This document shows, piece by piece, positions 52,141 through 61,924 of a DNA stretch of 64,000 nucleotides (position 1 is the stretch's first letter; every line of letters begins with the position of its first letter). The DNA lies in assembly GCF_900109705.1 (NCBI RefSeq), contig NZ_FOAI01000016.1, positions 1 through 64,000 of the forward strand, given 5' to 3'. Under the pieces are notes generated by a model. That model did no database searches. It saw only the letters and a list, made by a program, of their open reading frames with translations, and was not told where the DNA came from. A program made the translations under genes and the position numbers. This DNA is from Roseivivax marinus. Its GTDB lineage: Bacteria > Pseudomonadota > Alphaproteobacteria > Rhodobacterales > Rhodobacteraceae.

Positions 52141-53286
52141 ATGCGCGCAGCCATCGCCACGAGCGACTACCACGTGATGGGCGAGACGTTCATCAATCGG
52201 CACATCGCGCATCTCTTCGACGGAAACACCGTCGTCATCGCCGGACGTTCCAACGGCGAAGATCCTTATCACAAACCTCTGTTCGTCCGCCGCCGGCGCC
52301 TCAGCGCCGGGGACATGGCTCGGCTGTCTGCCGTTTCGGTGTGGAACCGGGCGCGGCACGGTACCTCGCGCCTGCCTTTCGGCTCGGCCCGGCGCGACCT
52401 GCTTGCCTTTTTGCGCAGCGAGAATGTCGACGTGATCTTGGCCGAGTTCGGCACCCAGGCACTGGCGCTTGCCCCGCTGGCGAACGCCGCCGGCATTCCG
52501 ATCTTCACGTACTACCGCGGCACAGACGCGTCCAAGGCTTTGCAATCGAAGCGCATCCAGAGGGCCTACCGCCTGATGATGCCGCGCCTTGCCGGCGTGG
52601 TGTCGGTGTCGCAGTTCCTTCTCGACAACCTCGCGCGTGCCGGTGTGACGCATCCGAACGCGCACGTGATCCCCTCGGGCGTCGACGTGCGCCGCTTCCG
52701 ACCGGGGAAGAAGCGGCCGGGCTCGTGCCTTGCCGTGGGCCGGTTCGTCGAAAAGAAGGCGCCGCTCACCACGCTGCAAAGCTTCGTGGACTCCACGCGC
52801 GACATGCCCGACGCCCGGCTGGACTTCATCGGCGATGGACCGCTTCTGGGGGATGCGAAGGCGCTCGCCGAGCGTCTCGATGCGTCAGACAAGGTGATCT
52901 TTCACGGAGCGCAACCGCATGATGCGGTGCGCGAGCGACTGGAGACGACACAGTTTTTCCTGCAGCACTCGGTCACCGCCGCCGACGGAAACACAGAGGG
53001 CCTGCCCACCGCGATCCAAGAGGCGATGGCGGCGGGCTGCATCACCGTGTCGACGCGCCACGCCGGCATTCCCGAAGCCATCGACGAGGGCGAGACCGGC
53101 TTTCTCGTCGAGGAGCGAGACGCCGAGGCCTTCACCGCGGCAATCCGCTCGGCCTTCACGGCGCCGGACACCGACGCGATGGCCACCCGTGCCCGCACCG
53201 TCGCGGAAGAGCGCTTCGACAACGATCGCCTTCTCGCCAGGCTCGAAAACATGATCCGCGAGACGCTGACACCGGGCGGGGTGTGA
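52141..53286 (+). CDS. Family 4-type glycosyltransferase
   Basis: The 381-residue protein has a GT-B fold layout. The N-terminal half includes ILAEFGTQALALAPLANAAG and TYYRGTDAS; the C-terminal donor domain includes CLAVGRFVEKKAPLTTLQSF, LDFIGDGPLLGDAKAL and the ETGFLVEERDAEAF end, with EGLPTAIQEAMAAGC near residue 285 as the E-x7-E motif. It transfers a sugar, probably in surface polysaccharide or LPS synthesis, consistent with the Kdo transferase gene downstream. The acceptor is unknown. Confidence 0.85.
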   Translation: MRAAIATSDYHVMGETFINRHIAHLFDGNTVVIAGRSNGEDPYHKPLFVRRRRLSAGDMARLSAVSVWNRARHGTSRLPFGSARRDLLAFLRSENVDVILAEFGTQALALAPLANAAGIPIFTYYRGTDASKALQSKRIQRAYRLMMPRLAGVVSVSQFLLDNLARAGVTHPNAHVIPSGVDVRRFRPGKKRPGSCLAVGRFVEKKAPLTTLQSFVDSTRDMPDARLDFIGDGPLLGDAKALAERLDASDKVIFHGAQPHDAVRERLETTQFFLQHSVTAADGNTEGLPTAIQEAMAAGCITVSTRHAGIPEAIDEGETGFLVEERDAEAFTAAIRSAFTAPDTDAMATRARTVAEERFDNDRLLARLENMIRETLTPGGV

Positions 53287-53501
53287 TCTGTGGATATGAT
53301 CGGGGATAAGCCGGGGAATTGTTCGGATTGTGCAAGTCGCAAGGTATTATCAGCGTACCGGGAGCACATAAGTGTCGGATATGTGCGACCTGATATCGTC
53401 CCCGTGACGCCGCACTCCTCGCCGGTTGACCTTGAGGCAATGGATCACGTGATGGGTGTAAGACCCTCGGCGAACACCATTTTCGCTGAACGGCGGCTTG
53501 C

Positions 53502-54749
53502 ATGATGCTCTACCGCCTGCTCATTTCGATTTTCGCCGGCTGGGTCCTGTTGCGACTGGCCTTGAAGGGTGAGCACGCGGCCTTGCGCGAAAGGTTGGGG
53601 TATGCGCGCGGTGCCGACATTCCGCACCTATGGCTTCATGCCGCGTCCAACGGGGAGCTGGCCTCCGCCCGCCCGTTGATCGAGGTGTGGCAGAGGGACC
53701 GTCCCGACCTTCCGCTCGTCATCACCTGCAATTCCGAGAGCGGGGTCGCCCTGGCCCGTCGCATGGGCGTGCCGGCTGCTCGCGCGCCGCTCGACCTGGG
53801 CCGAGCCGTGCGGCGGTTCTGCGAGGCCTGGCAAGTCGCCGGCCACGTCGCGATGGAATCCGAGATTTGGCCGAACCGGTTCGCATGCGTTCCCGGCCCC
53901 GTGGCGCTTCTGGGCGCGCGGATGTCCGAGGGCACAGCGCGGACATGGGGCCGGTTCCCCCGGCTCGCGCGCGCCACGCTGGGACGAGTTGGCTACGCGT
54001 CGGCACAAGACACGGGCTCGCGCGAGCGGCTGAAAGCTCTTGGCGTACCGGCACAGGCGCTCGGTCCCGTGGTGAACCTCAAGGTCTATTACGTGCCTCC
54101 GCAGGACGTCGTGCCGGATGACGCCCTGCGTGTCGCGTTTCCCCCGGGCGAAACATGGCTCGCCGCGTCGACCCATCCCGGCGAGGACGTTATCGTGCTG
54201 AAGGCCCACCGTCTTGCGCGACAGAAGCGCCCTGACCTGCGCCTGATCCTTGCGCCGCGTCATCCCGACCGCGGTGCCGAGATTGCCTTTGAAGCCCGAG
54301 CCGCCGGGTTCAAGACCGCACGCCGTTCGGTCGTTGAGGCGCCCGAAGGTGCCGCGGTCTACGTCGCCGATACGCTGGGCGAGATGCCGCTGTGGTATGC
54401 GCTTGCCGGCGTCGTGTTCATCGGCGGCACGCTGACCGACCGAGGCGGCCACACGCCTTTCGAGCCGGCGCAGTTCGACGCGGCGCTGATCCACGGCCCG
54501 GACACGCGCAACTTCGCCGCCCCGTTCGAAACGCTCGACGGGAATGGCGGCGCGCTGGCCATCCGCGATGCATCGGGACTGGCCGAAGCGCTCGTGTCTT
54601 TCGGCGACCCCGCGCGCCGCGACGGCATGGCCCGGCGGGCTGAAGAACTGCTGCGCCCGGAGGCGCCCCTCGACGCGATTAGCGCCGATCTCGGTGCCCT
54701 GTTCCCGCCTTCGGGCGGCAAGGCGTCGCGGGCTTCCGAGGGCGCTTGA
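53502..54749 (+). CDS. waaA: 3-deoxy-D-manno-octulosonic acid (Kdo) transferase family
   Basis: The 415-residue protein has an N-terminal membrane anchor (LLISIFAGWVLLRLALKG) and the GT30 signatures LWLHAASNGELASARPLIE, HVAMESEIWPNRF and FIGGTLTDRGGHTPFEPAQF. It would add Kdo to lipid A precursor at the inner membrane. Two ATG codons lie in tandem at 53502 and 53505. It follows a glycosyltransferase gene after 215 bases, so the pair belongs to LPS core synthesis. The next gene is DUF1178. Confidence 0.9.
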   Translation: MMLYRLLISIFAGWVLLRLALKGEHAALRERLGYARGADIPHLWLHAASNGELASARPLIEVWQRDRPDLPLVITCNSESGVALARRMGVPAARAPLDLGRAVRRFCEAWQVAGHVAMESEIWPNRFACVPGPVALLGARMSEGTARTWGRFPRLARATLGRVGYASAQDTGSRERLKALGVPAQALGPVVNLKVYYVPPQDVVPDDALRVAFPPGETWLAASTHPGEDVIVLKAHRLARQKRPDLRLILAPRHPDRGAEIAFEARAAGFKTARRSVVEAPEGAAVYVADTLGEMPLWYALAGVVFIGGTLTDRGGHTPFEPAQFDAALIHGPDTRNFAAPFETLDGNGGALAIRDASGLAEALVSFGDPARRDGMARRAEELLRPEAPLDAISADLGALFPPSGGKASRASEGA

Positions 54750-54802
54750 ACCGGCCCACGAAGAGCTTATTGTGGCCCGAGTCCGCCAACGATCCCAGAC
54801 AC

Positions 54803-55225
54803 ATGATCCAATACGCGCTCCGCTGTGCCGACGGGCACGAATTCGACAGCTGGTTCCAGTCCGCCGCAGCCTTCGATGCGCTGTGGGGCAAGGGACTCCT
54901 GTCCTGCGCCACTTGCGGCTCGACCCATGTCGAGAAATCGTTGATGGCCCCCCGGGTCGCCGCATCCGATCGTTCCGAGGCGCGCCCGCTGGCAGAGCCG
55001 GCCTCGCCGCTCGCCAATGCGGCGGCGGCGCTCAGAAAGCACCTGACCGAAAATTCTGACTACGTCGGACATGATTTTGTCGCCCAGGCGCGGGCGATGC
55101 ACCTTGGCGAGGCGCCGGAACGCTCCATCTGGGGAGAGGCGCGGATCGAAGACGCGCGCGCCCTGGCCGAAGACGGCGTCCCCGTCGCGCCCCTGCCCCT
55201 CCTGCCGGCGCGCAAGACCAACTGA
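54803..55225 (+). CDS. DUF1178 family protein
   Basis: The 140-residue protein begins MIQYALRCADGHEFDSWFQS and has a CATCGS zinc-type pair near residue 35, then a DYVGHDFVAQARAMHLGE segment; this is the DUF1178 family. Function unknown. The start ATG 54803 fits the family; the frame is open 57 bases upstream. It lies 53 bases after waaA and probably in the same transcript. Confidence 0.9.
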   Translation: MIQYALRCADGHEFDSWFQSAAAFDALWGKGLLSCATCGSTHVEKSLMAPRVAASDRSEARPLAEPASPLANAAAALRKHLTENSDYVGHDFVAQARAMHLGEAPERSIWGEARIEDARALAEDGVPVAPLPLLPARKTN

Positions 55226-55283
55226 GGGACGTCTGCGCGGGACGGCGGGTCCGGGCGCTCGCGTCCCCGGAAAGGAAACGTGA

Positions 55284-55931
55284 ATGCGCACCCTCGTCAC
55301 CGGAGCGAATCGCGGCATCGGCGCCGCCCTGTGCGACACCCTCAAGGATCGCGGGCACGAGGTGCTGCCGACCGCGCGCCACTATGACGGGCTGGTCTCG
55401 CTGGATGTCACGGACCCCGGATCGCAGCGCGACCTTGCGCGGCGGCTGGCAGATGAGACGATCGATACGCTGATCTGCAATGCGGGTGTCTTCCAAGACA
55501 AGAACGACAAGCTCGAGGACGGATTTTCCTCCGAGACATGGGCCAAGACCTTCGAGGTCAACGTCACGGGCGTTTTCCTGACGATCCAGTCGCTTCTGCC
55601 GATGCTGCGCCGCGCCGAGGATATTGGCAGGATCGCGATCATCGGCTCGGACCTCGGGTCGTCCGCCAGCGCGAACGGCGGGATGTATATCTACCGCGCG
55701 TCCAAGGCCGCGGTGCTGAACCTCGGCTTGAACCTCGCCCAGGACCTGAAGAAAGACGGCATCGCCGTGGGGGTCTACCACCCCGGCTGGGTGCAGACGG
55801 ACATGGGCGGGACCGGCGGCAAGCTCACCCGCTCGGAGTCCGCGACCGGGCTCGCCGACCGGATCGAGGCACTGGACCTCGACAGCACCGGCTGTTTCGA
55901 AGCCTGGGATGGTCGGGCGATGACGGTCTGA
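55284..55931 (+). CDS. Short-chain dehydrogenase/reductase family protein
   Basis: The 215-residue protein has the NAD(P) loop VTGANRGIGAAL (TGxxxGIG) at residues 5-16, NAG in LICNAGVF, the catalytic tyrosine and lysine in YRASKAAVLNL, and the PGWVQTDMGG motif. It reduces an unidentified carbonyl. The N-terminus is short. It overlaps no gene but is 4 bases ahead of the SnoaL-like gene, suggesting an operon. Confidence 0.9.
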   Translation: MRTLVTGANRGIGAALCDTLKDRGHEVLPTARHYDGLVSLDVTDPGSQRDLARRLADETIDTLICNAGVFQDKNDKLEDGFSSETWAKTFEVNVTGVFLTIQSLLPMLRRAEDIGRIAIIGSDLGSSASANGGMYIYRASKAAVLNLGLNLAQDLKKDGIAVGVYHPGWVQTDMGGTGGKLTRSESATGLADRIEALDLDSTGCFEAWDGRAMTV

Positions 55932-55935
55932 GGGT

Positions 55936-56394
55936 GTGAGCCTGCCCCCCTCCCCCGAGGACATGCCGCACGCCTTCGCCCGCGCCTGGGCCTCCCGGGA
56001 CGGCGCCGAGGTCGGCGCGCTTTTTTCCGAAGATGCGGAGTTCGTGAACGTGGTCGGTCTCTGGTGGCACGATCGAGACGCCATCGCGGACGCGCATGGC
56101 TACGCGCTCGGCAGTTTTTTCGCCGAGACCGAGCTGCGGCCCGGGGCCACGCGGGTCAAAAGGCTGTCTGACGACCACGCCATCGTGCAGTGCCGTTTTC
56201 GTCTGACCGGCCAGCGCACCCCTGATGGCAGGACCGCGGCCGCGCGCCGCACGATCCTCACTTTCGTCGTCGAACGCCGAACCGATGGATGGATCGCCGT
56301 GGCGGCGCAGAACACCGACGTGGTCGAGGGGGCGGAGACGCTGGCACGCGACCGGGACGGCGCCCTGACCCCGACCGATTACCGCGGCACCTGA
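55936..56394 (+). CDS. SgcJ/EcaC-type NTF2-like protein
   Basis: The 152-residue protein starts with GTG at 55936, 4 bases after the SDR stop. Helix FARAWASRDGAEVGALFSED and the WWHDRDAIADAHGYALG and VERRTDGWIAVAAQNTD strands are typical of SgcJ/EcaC family members, often called oxidoreductases without proof. A later ATG at 55963 is an alternative start. Function unknown; probably cotranscribed with the SDR. Confidence 0.8.
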   Translation: MSLPPSPEDMPHAFARAWASRDGAEVGALFSEDAEFVNVVGLWWHDRDAIADAHGYALGSFFAETELRPGATRVKRLSDDHAIVQCRFRLTGQRTPDGRTAAARRTILTFVVERRTDGWIAVAAQNTDVVEGAETLARDRDGALTPTDYRGT

Positions 56395-56492
56395 CGCCGT
56401 GGCGACACGCCCCGGCCCGTGCGCGCGGATCATCTTGCGAAGGCGATGCGGCGCGCATACACCGCGCCACACCACATGTTCGGGAGCCCGAG

Positions 56493-57749
56493 ATGCCCGT
56501 CCTCGTCATGAAATTCGGTGGCACGTCCGTTGCCACGCTGGACCGCATCCGCCGCGCCGCCAAGCGCGTGGCCGTCGAGGTCTCCAAGGGCTACGACGTG
56601 ATCGTCATCGTCTCCGCCATGTCCGGCAAGACCAACGAGCTCGTGGGATGGGTCAACGAGACCTCGCCGTTCTACGACGCGCGCGAATACGATGCCGTCG
56701 TCTCTTCGGGCGAGAACGTGACCGCGGGCCTGATGGCGCTGACGTTGCAGGAAATGGAAGTGCCCGCACGGTCCTGGCAGGGCTGGCAAGTGCCGCTTCT
56801 CACCACGTCCGCCCACGGTGCCGCGCGGATCGAGGACATCCCCCCCGCCAACATCATGCAGAAATTCGGCGAGGGGATGCGCGTGGCCGTGGTCGCGGGT
56901 TTTCAGGGGATCAGCCCCGAGGGCCGGATCACCACGCTGGGCCGGGGCGGCTCGGACACCACCGCCGTCGCGTTCGCTGCCGCCTTCGAGGCCGAGCGCT
57001 GCGACATTTACACCGACGTGGACGGCGTCTACACCACCGACCCCCGTGTCTGCGCCAAGGCGCGCAAGCTCGACCGCATCGCCTTCGAGGAGATGCTTGA
57101 GCTTGCCTCGCTTGGCGCCAAGGTGCTGCAGACCCGCTCGGTCGAGCTGGCCATGCGCTACAACGTGAAGCTGCGGGTTCTGTCGAGCTTCGAGGAGCCA
57201 TCCGACGAGGCCGGAACCCTCGTCTGCGGAGAGGATCAGATCATGGAATCGAACATCGTTTCGGGCGTCGCCTTCTCGCGCGAGGAGGCCAAGGTCACGC
57301 TGGTGACCATCGCCGACCAGCCCGGCATCGCCGCTGCCATCTTCGGCACGTTGGCCGAGGCAGGCGTGAACGTGGACATGATCGTGCAGAACGTGTCCGA
57401 GACCGACTACCAGGGTCACGAGGGCCGTGTGACGGACATGACGTTCTCGTGCCCGACGGATCAGCTCAAGCGCGCCGAGAAGGCGCTCGAGGCCGCGCGC
57501 GACGCGGGCCGCCTGAAATTCGATCAGCTCTGGGCCGAGACCGACGTGGCCAAGGTGTCGGTGGTGGGGATCGGCATGCGCAGCCATGCCGGCGTCGCCG
57601 CCAAGATGTTCGAGACGCTCGCCGCCGAAAACATCAACATCAAGGTGATCGCGACCTCCGAGATCAAGATCTCGGTGCTGATCGAGCGCAAGTACCTCGA
57701 ACTCGCCGTCCAGGCGCTGCACGACGCGTTCGAACTGGAACGGGCCTGA
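56493..57749 (+). CDS. lysC: Aspartate kinase
   Basis: The 418-residue enzyme phosphorylates aspartate at the start of Lys, Thr and Met synthesis. It has the kinase start VLVMKFGGTSVATLDRI, GRGGSDTTAVAFA, and YTDVDGVYTTDPR; the two ACT domains follow from about residue 265 (VTLVTIADQPGIAAAIFGTL and VVGIGMRSHAGVAA), the feedback sites for lysine and threonine. ATG 56493 follows GGGAGCCC. It is followed by ptsP after 119 bases, a common alphaproteobacterial order. Confidence 0.96.
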   Translation: MPVLVMKFGGTSVATLDRIRRAAKRVAVEVSKGYDVIVIVSAMSGKTNELVGWVNETSPFYDAREYDAVVSSGENVTAGLMALTLQEMEVPARSWQGWQVPLLTTSAHGAARIEDIPPANIMQKFGEGMRVAVVAGFQGISPEGRITTLGRGGSDTTAVAFAAAFEAERCDIYTDVDGVYTTDPRVCAKARKLDRIAFEEMLELASLGAKVLQTRSVELAMRYNVKLRVLSSFEEPSDEAGTLVCGEDQIMESNIVSGVAFSREEAKVTLVTIADQPGIAAAIFGTLAEAGVNVDMIVQNVSETDYQGHEGRVTDMTFSCPTDQLKRAEKALEAARDAGRLKFDQLWAETDVAKVSVVGIGMRSHAGVAAKMFETLAAENINIKVIATSEIKISVLIERKYLELAVQALHDAFELERA

Positions 57750-57776
57750 CCCGCGGAGGGCACAGACGCGCGATCT

Positions 57777-57792
57777 GACGCCTTCGGGCGTC
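57777..57792. promoter_or_regulatory. UUCG-loop hairpin between lysC and ptsP
   Basis: GACGCC pairs perfectly with GGCGTC around the stable tetraloop TTCG, 27 bases after lysC. There is no T-run, so full termination is unlikely; an RNA-stabilising or partial terminator role is possible. Confidence 0.45.
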
Positions 57793-57868
57793 GGACAAGG
57801 CCCGCGGCCCTTTCCTCGGACCGAATGTGTCGACTATAGCTGGAACGCTGATTCCAGAACGGGGCGCT

Positions 57869-60106
57869 ATGCCGGACCGCACCGAAACCGAGAGCCGAAA
57901 GCTGCTCGGCCGCCTCCGCGACACGATGGCGGAGGAGGCCGCGGGACAGGAGCGTCTCGACAAGATCACCCACCTGACGGCGGACTCGATGGGCACCGAG
58001 GTGTGCTCCATCTACCTGTTCCGGGACGAGGACACGCTCGAGCTCTGCGCGACCGAGGGCCTCAAGGCCGAGGCGGTCCACCACACCCGAATGCGGCTCG
58101 GAGAGGGCCTCGTCGGCCGGGTGGCGCGGTCGGGCAAGATGATCAACACCGCCGACGCACCGGCCGAACGCGGCTTCCGCTACATGCCCGAAACCGGCGA
58201 GGAAATTTACTCGTCTTTCCTGGGCGTGCCGATCCAGCGGCTGGGCGAGAAGCTGGGCGTGCTGGTGGTGCAGTCCAAGCAGCAGCGCGCGTTCACAGAC
58301 GACGAGGTCTACGCCCTCGAAGTGGTGGCGATGGTGCTGGCCGAGATGGCCGAGCTCGGCGCCTTCGTCGGCGAGGGCGCGGCGCTGAAGGCGCGTCACA
58401 CGCAGGCGGTTATGTTCCGCGGCACGATGGGACAGGAGGGCGCCGCCGAGGGCCATGTCTGGCTGCACGAACCGCGCGTGGTGGTCACCAACCTCGTGGC
58501 CGACGATCCCGAGCGCGAAATGGAACGGCTGCACGAAGCCGTCGATCAGCTGCGGGTGAGCGTCGACCAGATCGTCGCCTCGGCGCAGGATCCCGAGCAG
58601 GTGCAGGTGCTCGAGGCCTACCGGATGTTCGCCAACTCCAAGGGCTGGCTGCGGCGCATGGAGCAGGACATCGAGCGCGGGCTGTCCGCCGAGTCGGCCG
58701 TGGAGAAAGAGCAGTCGAACGCCCGCGCCCGGATGAGCCAGGTGACCGACGCCTACCTGCGCGAGCGCCTGCAGGACCTCGACGACCTGTCGAACCGGCT
58801 GCTGCGCCTGCTGACCGGACAGGGAAAGGAGACCGGTGCGGAATTGCCGCCCGATCCCGTTCTGGTGGCCCGCAACATCGGGCCCGGCGAGCTTCTGGAA
58901 TACGGACGATCGCTGCGCGGCGTGATCCTCGAGGAGGGGTCCGTGGGCAGTCACGCGGCCATCGTCGCCCGCGCGCTGGCGATCCCGCTGGTGATCCACG
59001 CAGGGCGGATCACCACCGAGGCGCTGAACGGCGATCACGTCCTTCTCGACGGCGATCAGGGCGTGGTGCACCTGCGGCCGGACGACAGCGTCGTCACGGC
59101 GTTCCGCGACAAGATGGCGATGCAGGCGCAGGCTCTGGAACGCTATGCCTCGATCCGCGACACCGAGTGCGTGACCGCCTGCGGCGCCCGGGTGAACCTG
59201 CACATGAACGCGGGCCTGATGGCCGATCTGCCGAGCCTCGACAATTCCGGCGCCGAGGGCGTGGGTCTCTTCCGCACCGAGCTGCAATTCCTCATCCGCA
59301 ACCAGATGCCCAAGCGCAACGAGCTGGCCGCGCTCTATGCCCGCGTCCTCGACGCGAGCGGCGGCAAGCGGGTTGTGTTCCGCACGCTCGACATCGGCTC
59401 GGACAAGGTCCTGCCCTACATGAAACCCAATGACGAGCCGAACCCCGCGCTCGGTTGGCGGGCGATCCGGGTGGGGCTCGACAAGCCGGGCGTGCTGCGG
59501 ATGCAGCTTCAGGCGCTCTTGAGGGCCGCCAAGGGCCGCCCACTGTCGATCATGTTCCCCTTCGTCGCCCAGCTCGACGAGTTCCGCGCCGCCCGCGCCG
59601 AGATGGACAAGGCCATCGCCCGAGAAACGCGGCTGGGCCACCAGCTGCCAGAACGGATCGAGGTGGGCACCATGCTCGAGACCCCGAGCCTCGCCTACGC
59701 ACCGGACGGGTTCTTCCGCGAGGTGGATTTCATCTCGATCGGCGGCAACGACCTCAAGCAGTTCTTCTTTGCCGCAGATCGCGAGAACGAGCGGGTGCGC
59801 CGGCGCTACGACACGCTCAACACGTCGTTCCTGACCTTCCTCGAGCGCGTGGTGATGCGCTGCGAGGAGGCCGGCACGCCGCTGTCCTTCTGCGGCGAGG
59901 ATGCCGGCCGGCCGATTGAGGCGCTTTGTCTTGCCGCCATCGGGTTGCGGTCGCTGTCCATGCGCGCGCCGTCCATCGGTCCGGTGAAGCATCTGATGCT
60001 GCGCTCGAACCTCGACGAGGTGCGCGAGGTCATCCTCGAAGCGCGGGCCCAGGACGCCCAGTCGGTGCGGCCCGCGGTGATGGAATACCTGCGCGGGGCG
60101 GGGTGA
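57869..60106 (+). CDS. ptsP: Phosphoenolpyruvate-protein phosphotransferase, nitrogen PTS type (EI-Ntr)
   Basis: The 745-residue protein has an N-terminal GAF domain (about residues 25-165), which distinguishes EI-Ntr from sugar PTS enzyme I, then the phosphotransferase part with the active histidine 362 in GSVGSHAAIVARAL and the PEP-utilising barrel (EGVGLFRTELQFL and LSFCGEDAGRPIE). It starts the phosphate relay to NPr and EIIA-Ntr that controls potassium, nitrogen and carbon responses. ATG 57869 is chosen over GTG at 57827. The partner genes are not in the window. Confidence 0.95.
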   Translation: MPDRTETESRKLLGRLRDTMAEEAAGQERLDKITHLTADSMGTEVCSIYLFRDEDTLELCATEGLKAEAVHHTRMRLGEGLVGRVARSGKMINTADAPAERGFRYMPETGEEIYSSFLGVPIQRLGEKLGVLVVQSKQQRAFTDDEVYALEVVAMVLAEMAELGAFVGEGAALKARHTQAVMFRGTMGQEGAAEGHVWLHEPRVVVTNLVADDPEREMERLHEAVDQLRVSVDQIVASAQDPEQVQVLEAYRMFANSKGWLRRMEQDIERGLSAESAVEKEQSNARARMSQVTDAYLRERLQDLDDLSNRLLRLLTGQGKETGAELPPDPVLVARNIGPGELLEYGRSLRGVILEEGSVGSHAAIVARALAIPLVIHAGRITTEALNGDHVLLDGDQGVVHLRPDDSVVTAFRDKMAMQAQALERYASIRDTECVTACGARVNLHMNAGLMADLPSLDNSGAEGVGLFRTELQFLIRNQMPKRNELAALYARVLDASGGKRVVFRTLDIGSDKVLPYMKPNDEPNPALGWRAIRVGLDKPGVLRMQLQALLRAAKGRPLSIMFPFVAQLDEFRAARAEMDKAIARETRLGHQLPERIEVGTMLETPSLAYAPDGFFREVDFISIGGNDLKQFFFAADRENERVRRRYDTLNTSFLTFLERVVMRCEEAGTPLSFCGEDAGRPIEALCLAAIGLRSLSMRAPSIGPVKHLMLRSNLDEVREVILEARAQDAQSVRPAVMEYLRGAG

Positions 60107-60479
60107 ACCCCATTTCACGATGGCCGAGCCGCGTGCTGCCAGGCGGAAAGGCCGGTGGCATGTCTCGTGGTCGAACTATCCGTCTGGCAGCGTCATGCGG
60201 CCGGACACGCCACCCGGATCGAGATCCGGCGACGTCGGCACGGGAAACGCCCGGAGCGGGCTTCGCCGCGACCGGGCGCCCGTTCCTTGCGGTCGGATCC
60301 TGCGGCCGTTCTGACCTGCGGATCCCGCAGAACTCGCCCCGTTCTGGGGCGGGCGCATGCGGCGCTTCGGCCGCGTGCCGGTGACCGGGGCCATTCACCT
60401 CCCCGCGCCACGTGGCCCGTTCAAGATGCCTCGGGATGCCTAATACGACGTTAAGGACGTGGACGCCCCGCGCCGGCGC
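60107..60479. other. Intergenic region between ptsP and the convergent EcsC gene
   Basis: The 373 bases contain no credible gene. Two small perfect hairpins stand out: CTGCGG/CCGCAG at 60316-60330 and CGCCCC/GGGGCG at 60335-60351. Neither has a T-run, but together they could slow polymerase at the end of ptsP. Frames that cross the region lack family-like sequence. Confidence 0.4.
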
Positions 60480-61247
60480 TCACGCCTTCTCGAGCGCGAG
60501 GCGGAACGCTTCGGTCATCTCGGCACGGCTGCGCCCGGTGTCCTCGGCAAGCCGGCGGAGGCCGAAATGCACCGCGGCCATCTCCTGATAGTAGCTGGTG
60601 TAGGCATAGTTCGTCGCTGCCCCGGCGGCGGCGCCCAGCACCGGCACCGTCTGCGCGGCAAGCTTCTGACCCATCACGGTCGCGAGACGCGGCGCGACGC
60701 GGGCGATCATGCCATGCACCGTCGCACCGGTCAGCGCGACCCGGGCCGAGAGGAACGCCATGTCCACGCCGTCGTCGGCCTCTAGCGGACCGGCGGAGGC
60801 GAAGACGCTCAGGCATTCTTTCTGAATCTCGGGATCGGAGGGATCGTAGCCGTTCTCGGCCGCGACGCCCTGGATCGCGCGCAAAAGCACGGTGGTCGTC
60901 ACCGGGACCTCGGCCAGCGCGGTGGGCAGGCCGCCTGCCCCGCCCGCGGCGCCCATTGCCGTGGTCAGCGCGGTGTTCAGCCAACTGCGCTGATCCGGGA
61001 CCACCCCGCGTGAGCGCTGCGCCATGGACAGCGCATTCTCGAGCGCCCGCTCGGTGATCGATTCCAGCCGGTCCTTGATCCGGTCGGGCAGGCGTTCGAG
61101 CAGGTTCTCGGCCTGACTGCCAATGACGTTCAGCACCTGCAGGCCCACGCCTCCGGCGCGCTTGTGGCGTCGCGCAAGCGACGTCAGGCGGCGGTCGGCA
61201 TCGGCGGTGACAAGCGGTGCGGCGTGGTCGATCTCGGGCATGTCCAT
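60480..61247 (-). CDS. EcsC family protein
   Basis: The 255-residue protein has hydrophobic helices (TTAMGAAGGAGGLPTALAEV, PVLGAAAGAATNYAYTSYYQ) and the segments VPVTTTVLLRAIQGVAAENG and ADDGVDMAFLSARVALTG that fit EcsC. Role unknown; in Bacillus EcsC is linked to an ABC transporter, but no transporter is adjacent here. Start ATG 61247 or the in-frame ATG 61241. It converges on ptsP. Confidence 0.78.
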   Translation of the reverse strand: MDMPEIDHAAPLVTADADRRLTSLARRHKRAGGVGLQVLNVIGSQAENLLERLPDRIKDRLESITERALENALSMAQRSRGVVPDQRSWLNTALTTAMGAAGGAGGLPTALAEVPVTTTVLLRAIQGVAAENGYDPSDPEIQKECLSVFASAGPLEADDGVDMAFLSARVALTGATVHGMIARVAPRLATVMGQKLAAQTVPVLGAAAGAATNYAYTSYYQEMAAVHFGLRRLAEDTGRSRAEMTEAFRLALEKA

Positions 61248-61279
61248 GGGCTTCAAGATCGGGATTCCGCTGCGATGTT

Positions 61280-61789
61280 TCAATCCTGGACGGGATGCAC
61301 GCCGTCGAAACGGGTCACCGGACCTGACACGCCCTGCCACGCGTCCGCGGCCAGTTCCACGCCGAGAACACGGTCCGGGTTCGTGGGCGGGGGCATCTCG
61401 ATGCCGTCCAGCCGATCGAAGCCGAAGCGCGAGTAGTAGGGTCGGTCGCCCACCAGCAGCACACGCGCCCATCCCGCGGCTTCGGCCGCCGCCAGTGTGT
61501 CGCGAATGAGCGCGCCGCCCAGCCCCTCGCCCTGCGCGGTCGGGTGCACGGCGACGGGCCCGAGCAACAGAGTCGGGGCCCCGCCCGCCAGCACCGGCCA
61601 GTAACGGATGGCACCGCCGAGAAAGCCACCCTCGGCGGCGCGGGCGGTGCGGCAGAGATCGGGCACGGGGTCTACGCCGTCGCGAAGGCGATAGGACGAC
61701 AGCGCCGTGCGCCCGGGCGCGAAGCACAGGTCATAAAGGGCCTCGATCTCCCAGGCATCCTCGGGCGTCTCGATCGCGATGCGGTACAT
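61280..61789 (-). CDS. GNAT family N-acetyltransferase (YhbS-like)
   Basis: The 169-residue protein begins YRIAIETPEDAWEIEALYDL and has LGPVAVHPTAQGEGLGGALI, the acetyl-CoA loop, and VLLVGDRPYYSRFGFDRL. The YYSRFGF end is typical of YhbS-like acetyltransferases. Acceptor unknown. It is upstream of the EcsC gene on the same strand with 32 bases between. Confidence 0.88.
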   Translation of the reverse strand: MYRIAIETPEDAWEIEALYDLCFAPGRTALSSYRLRDGVDPVPDLCRTARAAEGGFLGGAIRYWPVLAGGAPTLLLGPVAVHPTAQGEGLGGALIRDTLAAAEAAGWARVLLVGDRPYYSRFGFDRLDGIEMPPPTNPDRVLGVELAADAWQGVSGPVTRFDGVHPVQD

Positions 61790-61924
61790 GGTGCCCGGAT
61801 CCCCAAGCGGTGCGGAGCGTTGAAATCGGCGGCGCGCCGTGCAAGCTCCGCCCCGGGGGCGCGTAGCACCTGCGCGCGCGCCCCGCAAACTGCGGCCGCC
61901 CGGGCCGCCCGGCAAGGAGAGACC

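Noticed and set aside
57524-60118. 864-codon minus-strand frame opposite ptsP
   Set aside because: ptsP is a complete PTS enzyme on the plus strand; the opposite frame is a shadow.
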